The notes: generated by a model not told the origin, from the letters alone. Positions 34,781 through 43,021 are shown, numbered from the stretch's first letter. The stretch: 64,000 nucleotides of DNA from Streptomyces brasiliensis (GCF_014647875.1 NZ_BMQA01000022.1:1-64000), one strand, 5' to 3'. Numbers and translations: made by a program.

Positions 34781-34840
34781 CCGCTTCCCAGGACCTGAGC
34801 CCCCGTTCCAGGGCTTGAGTCCGCTTTCCCAGGACTTCCC
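34781..34840 (+). repeat. Three imperfect 20-bp tandem repeats
   Basis: Units at 34781-34800, 34801-34820 and 34821-34840 follow the pattern CCGCTTCCCAGGACCTGAGC with several mismatches each. They fill most of the gap between the two protease genes. Confidence 0.75.
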
Positions 34841-34883
34841 GCACGGCCCGCTCGTACCGCGAACGAACTGGAGAAACAGACAC

Positions 34884-36401
34884 ATGACAGCGCCCAAGCC
34901 GCGTTTCCGTCGCGCCATGGTGATCCCGGTCGGTATGGCCATGGCGACGGCAATCGCCTTCCTGCCGAACGTGACGGCGTCGGCCGCGCCCGCCACGCCC
35001 ACGGTGACCGCCGACGCGACCGCGCTCAGCTACGTCGTCAACGTCCCGCCGGGGCATGGCGTTTCCGCGCACGTGAAGAAGGCCATCGCCGCCGCGGGCG
35101 GCTCGATCGTGATCGCGTACGACCAGATCGGCGTGATCGTCGTCCACTCGTCCAACCCGGACTTCGCGAAGACCATCCGCACGGTGCCCGGGGTCGACTC
35201 GGCGGGCAACACTCGCAACGCGCCGCTGCCCGCCCAGTCGACCACGGACGTCGGCACGCCGCAGGCGCTCAGCGCCGAGCAGATCGCGGACGTCCAGGCG
35301 GCCGACGGACAGGACCCGCTGGAGCCGCTGCAGTGGGACCTGCCCGCCATCAAGGCGGACAAGGCGCACGAGAAGACGCTCGGCAGCCGGGAGGTCACGG
35401 TCGCCGTCATCGACACCGGCGTCGACGACACCCACCCGGACATCGCGCCCAACTTCGACCGCGGTGCTTCGGCCAACTGTGTCACGGGCAAGCCGGACAC
35501 CACCGACGGCTCCTGGCGCCCCAGCGCGGCCGAGAGCCCGCACGGCACGCATGTGGCCGGTGAGATCGCGGGCGCGAAGAACGGCGTCGGCATCACCGGT
35601 GTCGCGCCCGGCGTGAAGGTCGCCGGCATCAAGGTGGCCACCACCGCCGGCTACTTCTACACCGAGGCCGTGGTCTGCGGCTTCGTATGGGCCGCCGAGC
35701 ACGGTGTCGACGTGACCAACAACAGCTATTACACCGACCCGTGGTACTTCAACTGCAAGAACGACCCGGACCAGAAGGCGCTCGTCGACGCCATCACCCG
35801 GGCCACGCGGTACGCGGAGAAGAAGGGCACGGTCAACGTCGCGGCGGCGGGCAACGAGAGCTACGACCTCGCGTCCGACTCGATCACCGACCCGGTCTCG
35901 CCGAACGACGGCACCCCGTCGGACCGGGTGATCGACCCGTCCAAGTGCTACGACATACCGACCCAGTTGCCGGGTGTCGTCACGGTTGCGGCGACCGGCG
36001 CGAAGGGCCTCAAGTCGTCCTTCTCCAACTACGGCCTCGGGGTCATCGACATCGCCGCGCCCGGCGGCGACTCGACGGCCTACCAGACGCCGGCGCCCCC
36101 GGCGACCAGCGGCCTGATCCTCGGCCCGCTGCCGGGCGGCACATGGGGCTACATGGCCGGTACGTCGATGGCGACCCCGCACGTCGTGGGTGTGGCCGCA
36201 TTGATCAAGTCGACGCACCCGCACGCGTCCGCCGCCCAGGTGAAGTCGCTCCTGTACGCCGAGGCCGACGCCACGCCGTGCACGGACCCGTACGACATCA
36301 ACGGCGACGGCAAGATCGACGCGGTCTGCGAGGGCACGAAGAACCACAACGGCTTCTACGGCTGGGGCACGGCGGACGCACTGGACGCCGTGACCAAGTA
36401 G
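34884..36401 (+). CDS. Secreted S8 (subtilisin-like) serine protease, second of pair
   Basis: A 505-residue paralogue of the preceding protease, with the same plan: signal peptide at about 1-35 (cleavage near ASA), propeptide, then triad D177 (VIDTGVDDTHPD), H220 (HGTHVAGE) and S428 (GTSMATPHVV), and N324 (AAGNES). Cysteines in ANCV, VVCG, FNC and KCYD occupy the same positions in both copies. The C-terminal DINGDGKIDAVC again resembles a calcium loop. ATG 34884 lies after CTGGAGAAA. A local gene duplication is evident. Confidence 0.94.
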   Translation: MTAPKPRFRRAMVIPVGMAMATAIAFLPNVTASAAPATPTVTADATALSYVVNVPPGHGVSAHVKKAIAAAGGSIVIAYDQIGVIVVHSSNPDFAKTIRTVPGVDSAGNTRNAPLPAQSTTDVGTPQALSAEQIADVQAADGQDPLEPLQWDLPAIKADKAHEKTLGSREVTVAVIDTGVDDTHPDIAPNFDRGASANCVTGKPDTTDGSWRPSAAESPHGTHVAGEIAGAKNGVGITGVAPGVKVAGIKVATTAGYFYTEAVVCGFVWAAEHGVDVTNNSYYTDPWYFNCKNDPDQKALVDAITRATRYAEKKGTVNVAAAGNESYDLASDSITDPVSPNDGTPSDRVIDPSKCYDIPTQLPGVVTVAATGAKGLKSSFSNYGLGVIDIAAPGGDSTAYQTPAPPATSGLILGPLPGGTWGYMAGTSMATPHVVGVAALIKSTHPHASAAQVKSLLYAEADATPCTDPYDINGDGKIDAVCEGTKNHNGFYGWGTADALDAVTK

Positions 36402-36427
36402 GACGTCGGTCGACCGAGTAAGGCGTT

Positions 36428-36457
36428 GAGCGGGTCGGACACGGTTCCGGCCCGCTC
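36428..36457 (+). terminator. Hairpin after the protease pair
   Basis: GAGCGGG (36428-36434) pairs with CCCGCTC (36451-36457), with further CGGA/TCCG pairing inside. There is no T-tract. Confidence 0.55.
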
Positions 36458-36496
36458 AAGCCATGGCCCGAGTCGTGCAAGGACTCATGGCCCGAG

Positions 36497-36527
36497 ATTG
36501 ATTGCGTCAATACTGCATAGTGCAGTC
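36497..36527 (+). promoter_or_regulatory. Leaderless promoter with two palindromes
   Basis: A CATAGT -10 box (36516-36521) lies 6 bp before ATG 36528, so transcription probably starts at the ATG. Two perfect palindromes abut: ATTGA-N5-TCAAT (36497-36511) and ACTGCA-TAG-TGCAGT (36512-36526). The second covers the -10. Confidence 0.6.
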
Positions 36528-37907
36528 ATGACCGAAATCAAGTTCGCTTGGGAGGCGGTGGGCGGCGACCCGGCCCTCGTCTCGCGCGTCTCAACCGTCG
36601 TACGCCGTGGAGCGCTCGAGGCGCGGCTTCCCGTGCGGGAGCTCGCGCGGGGGTGTGTGGCCGCCTGCGCGCTGGCCGCCGCCGAACTCGGGGCGCTGCG
36701 GGCAGGCCTTGCCGAGGTGCCGGAGGTGCGGGTCGACGACGGGGCCGTGGCGACCGCCTTTCGCAGTGAGCGGGAGTTGCTCGTCGACAAGCGGGCGCCC
36801 GTCTCCTTCGCGCCCTTGTCGCGGTTCTGGCGTACGGCGGACGGATGGGTGCGTACGCATGCCAACTACCCGCATCACCGGGCACGGTTGCTGAGCGCAC
36901 TGGGGCTTCCCGAGGACGCGACCGCGGATCATGTCGCCGGGCGGCTCGGCGAGCGGTCGGCCCTCGCTGTGGAGGACTCCGTCCACGACGCCGGCGGTCT
37001 CGCCGTGGCACTGCGGTCGCCCGAGGAGTGGGCCGGGCACGGGCAGTACGCCGCGCTGGTCGAGCGGCCCCTGGTGGAGCGCGGTCGCCTCGACGCCGGG
37101 CACGCGCGTGTGCTCGCGCCCGTCGAGCGCGTCGAGGGCATTCCCCTGCTGCCCGCTTCCGGGGTGCGCGTCCTCGATCTGACGCGGGTCCTCGCCGGTC
37201 CCGTCGCCACCCGTACGCTCGCGGTGCTCGGTGCGGACGTGCTGCGTCTCGACGCGCCGTGGCTGCCCGAACTGCCCGACCAGCACGCCGACACGGACTT
37301 CGGGAAGAAGTCGGCGACCTTGGACCTCACGACGGACGCGAAGACCTTCGAGGAGCTGTTGTCCTCGGCGGACGTCGTCGTCACCGGTTACCGGCCCGGT
37401 GCCCTGGACCGGTTCGGGCTCTCGCCCGAGGCGCTGGCCGAGCGGCGCCCGGGGCTGGTCGTGGCGCAGGTGTCTGCATGGGGCGCGTACGGGCCATGGG
37501 CCGGGCGGCGCGGCTTCGACAGCCTGGTGCAGGTCGCGAGCGGCATCGCCGCCATCGAGGGCCCGGCCGGGCAACCCGGCGCGCTGCCCGCGCAGGCCCT
37601 CGACCACGGCACCGGCTATCTGCTCGCCGCCGCGGTGCTGCGGGCGCTGACGGAACGGTCGTACGACGGTGAAGGACGGTTCGTACGGCTGGCGTTGGCA
37701 CGGACCGCCGCCTGGCTGACGGACGGGATCCAGGGCGGCCCGGAGGGCGAGGTGCCGTACGAGGGCGCGGACGCGTGGCTCGGCGAGCGGCACAGTCCGA
37801 TCGGGCGGCTGCGGTACGCGCTGCCACCGGTCTCCTTCGCCGGCGGGCCCGTCGACTGGGCGCGGCCTCCGGCTCCCTGGGGGGCGGACGCGCCGCAGTG
37901 GGAGTGA
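36528..37907 (+). CDS. CaiB/BaiF-type CoA-transferase with unusual domain order
   Basis: A 459-residue class III CoA-transferase-like protein. Residues about 208-340 look like the usual N-terminal Rossmann part (VRVLDLTRVLAGPVATRTLA; GRRGFDSLVQVASGI with probable catalytic D331). Residues about 95-185 resemble the normally later small domain (FWRTADGWVRTHANYPHHRA; RSPEEWAGH). The C-terminus (SPIGRLRYALPPVSFAGGP) is the normal tail. There is no RBS: the gene appears leaderless. Substrate unknown. Confidence 0.85.
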   Translation: MTEIKFAWEAVGGDPALVSRVSTVVRRGALEARLPVRELARGCVAACALAAAELGALRAGLAEVPEVRVDDGAVATAFRSERELLVDKRAPVSFAPLSRFWRTADGWVRTHANYPHHRARLLSALGLPEDATADHVAGRLGERSALAVEDSVHDAGGLAVALRSPEEWAGHGQYAALVERPLVERGRLDAGHARVLAPVERVEGIPLLPASGVRVLDLTRVLAGPVATRTLAVLGADVLRLDAPWLPELPDQHADTDFGKKSATLDLTTDAKTFEELLSSADVVVTGYRPGALDRFGLSPEALAERRPGLVVAQVSAWGAYGPWAGRRGFDSLVQVASGIAAIEGPAGQPGALPAQALDHGTGYLLAAAVLRALTERSYDGEGRFVRLALARTAAWLTDGIQGGPEGEVPYEGADAWLGERHSPIGRLRYALPPVSFAGGPVDWARPPAPWGADAPQWE

Positions 37908-37992
37908 GCACACGCGTACCGGGAGCTGAGTTCTCACCTCCCTTTTCGCGTACCGCACTTGCCCCGGTTTGCCGTGCCTGGCGGGGTGAACC

Positions 37993-39036
37993 TCACGCGG
38001 TCACCAGCACCTTGAGCGCGGTGCGCTCGTCCATCGCCTTGTAGCCCTCCGGCACGCCCTCCAGACCGACCGTCATGTCGAAGACCGGCGAGGGGTCGAC
38101 GCTGCCGTCGAGGACGTCGGGCAGCAGGTCCGGGATGTAGGCGCGGACCGGCGCGACACCGCCGCGCAGGGCGATGTTCCGGTCGAACATGACGCGGAGG
38201 TCGACTCCGGTGCCGCTGCCGTGCGGGACGCCGACGAAGCCGATGGCGCCGCCGTCGCGGGCGATGTTGACGGCCGTACGCATGGACTGCTCCGTGCCGA
38301 CGGCCTCGACGACGGCGTGCGCGCCCTGGCCGCGGGTGAGTTCGCGGACGGCCTCTACCGCCGCGTCCCCGCGTTCGGCGACGACGTCGGTGGCGCCGAA
38401 GCGGCGTGCGATGTCCGTACGGACATCGTGGCGGCCCAGCGCGATGATCCGCTCGGCGCCCAGCCGCCTGGCGGCGAGCACGGCGCACAGGCCGACGGCG
38501 CCGTCCCCGACGACGGCGACCGTGGCGCCGGGCCGGGCGCCCGCGCCGAGGGCGGCGTGGTGGCCGGTGCCGAGGACGTCGGAGAGGGTCAGCAGGGCGG
38601 AGAGCAGATGGTCGTCCGAGGCCGCCTCCTTCGGCAGCCGGACGAGGGTGCCGTCGGCGAACGGCACGCGCACTGCCTCGCCCTGGCCGCCGTCGTAGCC
38701 GACGGAGCCCCAGAAGCCGCCGTGCTCGCAGGAGCTGGTCAGCCCCTCGCGGCAGTAGTCGCAGACGCCGTCGGACCACATGAAGGGGGCCACCACGAGG
38801 TCGCCGCGGCGTACGGTGCCCACCTCGGAGCCGGTGTCCTCGACGAGGCCGAGGAACTCGTGCCCGATCCGCTGCCCCGGCCGGCGGGCCGCCTCGCCGC
38901 GGTACGCCCACAGGTCGCTGCCGCAGATACAGGCGCGCAGCACGCGTACGACCGCGTCGGTGGACAACTGCACCACCGGCTCGGGCACGTTCTCCACCCG
39001 CACGTCGTACGGAGCGTGGATAGTGGTGGCGCGCAT
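37993..39036 (-). CDS. Zinc-dependent alcohol dehydrogenase (MDR family)
   Basis: A 347-residue medium-chain dehydrogenase. C38 in CICGSD and H59-E60 in GHEFLGLV are catalytic zinc ligands. VCDYCREGLTSSCEHG holds three structural-zinc cysteines (the usual fourth is not obvious). VAVVGDGAVGLCAVLAARRLGA is the nucleotide-binding fold. ATG 39036 follows AAGGA; the longer upstream frame has no RBS. It lies 40 bp downstream of the YhhN gene on the same strand. Substrate unknown. Confidence 0.92.
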   Translation of the reverse strand: MRATTIHAPYDVRVENVPEPVVQLSTDAVVRVLRACICGSDLWAYRGEAARRPGQRIGHEFLGLVEDTGSEVGTVRRGDLVVAPFMWSDGVCDYCREGLTSSCEHGGFWGSVGYDGGQGEAVRVPFADGTLVRLPKEAASDDHLLSALLTLSDVLGTGHHAALGAGARPGATVAVVGDGAVGLCAVLAARRLGAERIIALGRHDVRTDIARRFGATDVVAERGDAAVEAVRELTRGQGAHAVVEAVGTEQSMRTAVNIARDGGAIGFVGVPHGSGTGVDLRVMFDRNIALRGGVAPVRAYIPDLLPDVLDGSVDPSPVFDMTVGLEGVPEGYKAMDERTALKVLVTA

Positions 39037-39076
39037 GGCGAGGGTCCTTCTCGTGCGGTGTACCGGTGCGACGCGC

Positions 39077-39742
39077 TCACGGGGTGGTCGAGCGCACTTC
39101 ACGGTACGACGTCACCGGTGCGCGCCGCGCGCCGAGGGCACCCCGGACCAGCAGGAACTGTGCTGCGAGATAGGTGATCATGACCCAGAGGCCGGGGTGC
39201 GGGAGCTGCGGCCAGTCGGCGATGCCGGTCGCGAGGAGGGTGTCGGACAGCAGGAAGAGCGTGCCGCCGAGCCCGGCGACGGGGCCGAGGCGGGTGGCCG
39301 CGCCGTACGCCATGACGGTGAGCAGGGTGCTGTAGCAGGCGACGGGGACGCGCAGGCCCGCGGGCAGGTCCGGCCACAGGAGAACGACGATCACGAGGGC
39401 GGTGAGGGCGTAGAGCGGGGCGAGCAGGGTGGTACGCGCGCGTGGTGAGCCGTAGCCGCGGAACAGGAGCAGATAGCAGACGTGTCCGGCCGCGAAGCAG
39501 GCCATGCCGGCCATGAAAGCGAGGTCGGCGCCGGACATGAGCAGCACGTCACCGCCCCACCCGCACAGGAGAGCCGCGACGAGGAGTCGCGGGGCGCCGC
39601 TCACGCCGGCGTACGCGGCCAGCAGGAGCATCAGGAGGGGCTTGGCCGCCAGGTGCGCGGCGTGCGGCCCGACCGCCAGGGCGACGAGGTCGACGGCGGC
39701 GGCCAGGACGAAGGCGGTGAGGAGGGCACGGGAGGCTCTCAC
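39077..39742 (-). CDS. YhhN/TMEM86-family membrane protein (lysoplasmalogenase-like)
   Basis: A 221-residue protein with about seven hydrophobic helices. AAKPLLMLLLAAYAG and LCGWGGDVLLM are the YhhN signatures, and LFLLSDTLLATG carries the second conserved aspartate. Animal homologues hydrolyse lysoplasmalogens; the bacterial substrate is uncertain. The GTG start overlaps the sterol-desaturase-family stop as GTGA, so the two lipid-type genes are coupled. Confidence 0.88.
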   Translation of the reverse strand: MRASRALLTAFVLAAAVDLVALAVGPHAAHLAAKPLLMLLLAAYAGVSGAPRLLVAALLCGWGGDVLLMSGADLAFMAGMACFAAGHVCYLLLFRGYGSPRARTTLLAPLYALTALVIVVLLWPDLPAGLRVPVACYSTLLTVMAYGAATRLGPVAGLGGTLFLLSDTLLATGIADWPQLPHPGLWVMITYLAAQFLLVRGALGARRAPVTSYREVRSTTP

Positions 39743-40605
39743 GCGGTGACCGTCTCCTCGACAGGCTCCGGAGCGGGCACCGGCTGCCAGCCCGGCCCGC
39801 GCAACATCCGGCCCGCGCGTTCGCGCCAACTGCCCGCCGTCCTGACGTCCTTGACGATGGCGACGTACTCGTGCGTGGCGACCTTGATCGGGTTGAACGT
39901 ACTGATGTTCTTCGTCAGTCCGTACACGGGCCGCTCGGCCTCGGGCGCGAAGGAACCGAAGAGACGGTCCCAGACGATGAGGATCCCGCCGAAATTGCGG
40001 TCCAGATAGCCGCCCTGAGAGGCATGGTGCACCCGGTGGTGCGACGGGGTGTTGAGGGTGGACTCGAACCAGCGCGGCATCTTGTCGATCCGCTCGGTGT
40101 GGATCCAGAACTGGTAGACGAGGCTGACCGAGGAGCAGAAGACCAGGGCGGCCGGGTGCACGCCGGCGGCGACCAGCGGGAGGTAGAACGGCCAGGAGGT
40201 GAGGGACGTCCACGGCTGGCGCAGCGCGGTGGTGAGGTTGAACTTCCGGCTCGAGTGGTGGACGACGTGGCAGGCCCACAGGATGCGGATGACGTGATGG
40301 CCGCGGTGCGACCAGTAGTAGAAGAAGTCCTGCGCGAGCAGCATCAGCAGGACCGTCCACCACAGCAGCGGCACGCGCAGGGGGGTGAGCGCGTAGACCG
40401 CGTCGTAGATCAGGACGATCGGGATCTTCCACAGCGCGTCGAAGAACAGACTGCCGAGCCCCATGGAGACGTTCGTCGCGGCGTCCTTGGCCTCGTACCC
40501 GGCGTCGCCCTCGTCCGGATGGAGGCGGACGCTGATCATCTCTATGACGGTGAGCAGCAGGAAGGCCGGGATCGACCAGACCACGACGTCGGGAAGGTTC
40601 GGCAT
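39739..40605 (-). CDS. Sterol desaturase/fatty acid hydroxylase-family protein
   Basis: A 288-residue integral membrane di-iron oxygenase. Histidine clusters: WSHRGHH, HVVHHSSRKFN and HHRVHHAS, as in the FA_hydroxylase superfamily. Four or so helices anchor it. ATG 40605 gives MPNLPDVVVWSIPAFLLL; a GTG at 40635 is an alternative, and neither has an RBS. It is coupled to the YhhN gene, suggesting a joint role in lipid or ether-lipid modification. The MITE-like element lies just upstream. Confidence 0.9.
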   Translation of the reverse strand: MPNLPDVVVWSIPAFLLLTVIEMISVRLHPDEGDAGYEAKDAATNVSMGLGSLFFDALWKIPIVLIYDAVYALTPLRVPLLWWTVLLMLLAQDFFYYWSHRGHHVIRILWACHVVHHSSRKFNLTTALRQPWTSLTSWPFYLPLVAAGVHPAALVFCSSVSLVYQFWIHTERIDKMPRWFESTLNTPSHHRVHHASQGGYLDRNFGGILIVWDRLFGSFAPEAERPVYGLTKNISTFNPIKVATHEYVAIVKDVRTAGSWRERAGRMLRGPGWQPVPAPEPVEETVTA

Positions 40606-40665
40606 GCGTGCACCGTAGAGCGGCCGGACCGCCACGGCTAGAGGTTGTTACCCACAAGTATTCGG

Positions 40666-40833
40666 CTAGTGCTGTGGCCGGGAAGGTTTGCCGGGAAGCT
40701 CGCGGCGTCCGGTGCGGTGCATCGCAAGGCGGAGCGTCACCCGCGTACTGGATGTACTCGGGTGATGCGACAACGCCGCGAGGTGCCGTGCCGGGCGTCG
40801 CGAGCCGGTGAACCTTTCCGGTCACAGCACTAG
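40666..40833. mobile_element. 168-bp palindromic MITE-like element
   Basis: The ends CTAGTGCTGTG (40666-40676) and CACAGCACTAG (40823-40833) are perfect inverted repeats. The two arms are complementary with few mismatches along most of the length, meeting near 40750 at CACCCG-GTAC and GTAC-CGGGTG. There is no coding capacity. Terminal CTAG at both ends could be a target duplication. I recall similar palindromic units in many Streptomyces genomes. Its last bases form the VIT1 stop codon (40830-40832). Confidence 0.8.
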
Positions 40834-41540
40834 ACCCCCGCGGCGCCCAGCAGTGTCCCGGCGGCGTAGGTGACCCCCATGGCCAGGGCCCCGCCGACGA
40901 CGTTGCGCAGAACCGCCCGCCACGGGTCCGCCGCGCCCATCCGGGCACTGCTCCAGCCGGTGAGGACGAGCGCGGCCAGGACGGACACCACGGTGACCGG
41001 GAGCCGCCAGGCCGCGGGCGGCAGCACGATCGCGAGCAGCGGCAGCAGGGCGCCCACCGTGAAGGCGAGGAAGCTCGCCCACGCCGCATGCAGCGGGTTG
41101 GTCAGCTGGTCCGGGTCGATACCGAGCTCCACGCGCGCGTGGGCCCTGAGCGCGTCCCGCGCGGTGTACTGCTCGGCCGCCTCCCGCGCCACCTGGCGCG
41201 ACAGCCCACGCTGCTCCAACAGCCCGGTCAGCTCCTCCAGTTCGGCCTCCGGCTGTTCCTTCAGCTCCCTCTTCTCCAGGGCCAGGGCGGCCATCTCGGA
41301 GTCACGCTGGGTGGACACCGACACGTACTCCCCTGCCGCCATCGACATCGACCCGGCGAGCAGTCCGGCGAGTCCGGCGGTGAGCAGCGTGTCCCGGTCG
41401 CCGGTGGCCCCGGCCACACCGACGACGATGCCGGCGGTGGACACGATGCCGTCGTTGGCGCCGAGCACGGCGGCACGCAGCCAGTTGAGCCGCGAGCCGA
41501 GCCCCCCGCGGTGCGGCTCCGTGTGATTCGCTTCCGTCAC
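40830..41540 (-). CDS. VIT1/CCC1-family metal transporter
   Basis: A 236-residue membrane protein of the vacuolar iron/manganese transporter family. LRAAVLGANDGIVSTAGIVVG opens helix 1 with the conserved Asp, and AGSMSMAAGEYVSVSTQRD is the signature of helix 2. A charged cytoplasmic metal-binding domain (about 85-145) and three C-terminal helices follow. The GTG at 41540 gives the expected N-terminus, but no RBS is visible. The TAG stop is contributed by the CTAG end of the palindromic element. Confidence 0.9.
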   Translation of the reverse strand: MTEANHTEPHRGGLGSRLNWLRAAVLGANDGIVSTAGIVVGVAGATGDRDTLLTAGLAGLLAGSMSMAAGEYVSVSTQRDSEMAALALEKRELKEQPEAELEELTGLLEQRGLSRQVAREAAEQYTARDALRAHARVELGIDPDQLTNPLHAAWASFLAFTVGALLPLLAIVLPPAAWRLPVTVVSVLAALVLTGWSSARMGAADPWRAVLRNVVGGALAMGVTYAAGTLLGAAGV

Positions 41541-41712
41541 AGCAGGGAGGATCGCACTCCGGGCGGCCCCTCCGCAGCACCGACTCGACGGCCTCCGGCG
41601 CCGGCGCATGCGCCCGCGCGCGGGAACCTTCCACCGCGGGAAGGAACTTGAAGGCGAGTCGGTGCGCCACCCGCCTCGTGGCCGGGGCTGTCAGTCGTGG
41701 CCCGTATCCTCA

Positions 41713-42708
41713 ATGACCATGCTCGAAGACCGTACGACCGCAGCGTCCTCCCCCACCGAGTGGCCGGCCGCGTATCCGCAGGGGTACGCGGTCGTTGACG
41801 TGGAGACCACCGGACTGGCCCGCGACGACCGCATCATCTCCGCGGCCGTCTACCGGCTGGACGCACGCGGCGAGGTCGAGGACCACTGGTACACGCTGGT
41901 CAATCCGGAGCGCGATCCGGGCCCGGTGTGGATCCACGGTCTGACGAGCGAGGTGCTGGAGGGAGCGCCCCTCTTCGAGGAGGTCGCCGAGGAGTTCTCG
42001 GCGCGGCTGGCGGACCGGGTGCTCGTCGCGCACAACGCGGTCTTCGACTGGCAGATGATCGCGCGTGAGTACGCGCGCGCGAAGCGCGAGGCCCCGGTGC
42101 GGCAGCGGCTGTGCACCATCGCGCTCTCCAAGGAGCTGGGCCTGCCGCTGCCCAACCACAAGCTGGAGTCGCTCGCGGCGCACTTCGGCGTCGTGCAGCG
42201 GAACGCACACCACGCGCTGGACGACGCGCGCGTGCTCGCGGAGGCGTTCCGGCCCAGCCTGCGGGCCGCGGCGGTGGGCGGGCTGAGGCTGCCGCTGCTG
42301 GAGTGCCGGCCGCTGACGGAGTGGGCGGACCGGCCGGCCGTACCGCACCAGCAGCCGGGGGGCTACGGCGCCTACCGGCCGGGCAGTTGGCGCCCGTCCC
42401 GCAGACGGCCGGCGTGCCCGTACCCCAACCCCGGGCGGTACGAAGAGGGCAAACCTCTCAAGCAGGGCATGCGGGTCGCGTTCTCCGGGGACACGTCGGT
42501 CGACCGGGAGCTGCTGGAGGACCGTGCGGTCGAGGCCGGGCTGCACGTGGCGACGAGCCTGTCCCGGCTGACCAGCCTGCTCGTCACCAACGACCCCGAC
42601 TCGGGTACGTCGAAGGCGGTCAAGGCGCGCCAGTACGGCACGCCGGTGATCGACGAGGCGGCCTTCGGCCAGCTCCTCAGGGACGTCGAATCCGCGTCGG
42701 AGGGGTGA
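41713..42708 (+). CDS. DEDDh 3'-5' exonuclease with C-terminal BRCT domain
   Basis: A 331-residue protein related to the DNA polymerase III epsilon subunit. The exonuclease lies at about 18-180: motif I VVDVETTGL, motif II LVAHNAVFDW, motif III NAHHALDDARVLAE. A Pro/Arg-rich linker follows, and then a BRCT domain at about 250-325 (GMRVAFSGDTSVDRELLEDR, SLLVTNDPDSGTSKAVKARQ). ATG 41713 or 41719 could be used; TATCCT at 41705-41710 fits a leaderless start. Likely role: repair or processive editing rather than the replicase proper. Confidence 0.9.
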   Translation: MTMLEDRTTAASSPTEWPAAYPQGYAVVDVETTGLARDDRIISAAVYRLDARGEVEDHWYTLVNPERDPGPVWIHGLTSEVLEGAPLFEEVAEEFSARLADRVLVAHNAVFDWQMIAREYARAKREAPVRQRLCTIALSKELGLPLPNHKLESLAAHFGVVQRNAHHALDDARVLAEAFRPSLRAAAVGGLRLPLLECRPLTEWADRPAVPHQQPGGYGAYRPGSWRPSRRRPACPYPNPGRYEEGKPLKQGMRVAFSGDTSVDRELLEDRAVEAGLHVATSLSRLTSLLVTNDPDSGTSKAVKARQYGTPVIDEAAFGQLLRDVESASEG

Positions 42709-42787
42709 CCGTACGGACGGGTGATTGCCGCGCGACTCGCCCTGCGGCCGCTCGCCCCCGCGACCGGCACCACCCACGCTGTGGCGC

Positions 42788-43021
42788 ATGGCGAAATGCG
42801 AAGTCTGCGGCAACGAGTACGGAATGTCCTTCGAGGTGCACGCGCAGGGCGCGGTGCACGTCTTCGACTGCTTCACCTGTGCCATCCACCGCATGGCCCC
42901 GGTCTGCGAGCACTGCAAGGTGTCGATCGTCGGCCAGGGCGTGGAGGCGGGCGGCCACTTCTACTGCGGCGCCCACTGCGCCCGCGAAGAGGGGATGGTG
43001 GGCATCGTCGACCACGTGTGA
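42788..43021 (+). CDS. Small zinc-ribbon-type protein
   Basis: A 77-residue protein with paired cysteines: C4-xx-C7 (KCEVCGN), DCFTC, VCEHCKV, and FYCGAHC. Conserved HVFDCFTCAIHRMAP joins them. The pattern suggests two zinc sites. It is conserved in actinobacteria as an unnamed protein. ATG 42788 gives MAKCEVCGNEYG; the upstream frame is not conserved-looking and lacks an RBS. It is 50 bp upstream of the SURF1 gene. Confidence 0.85.
   Translation: MAKCEVCGNEYGMSFEVHAQGAVHVFDCFTCAIHRMAPVCEHCKVSIVGQGVEAGGHFYCGAHCAREEGMVGIVDHV

Noticed and set aside
33186..36347. A 1053-codon open frame on the minus strand covering both protease genes
   Set aside because: It is a shadow of GC-rich codon bias: composition is Arg/Val/Gly/Asp-rich without domains, while the plus strand encodes two clear subtilases.
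39743..41089. Fusion of the YhhN gene with a 670-codon upstream frame
   Set aside because: The upstream part is out of frame with the desaturase and VIT1 genes and has no family motifs; the GTGA overlap marks the true start.
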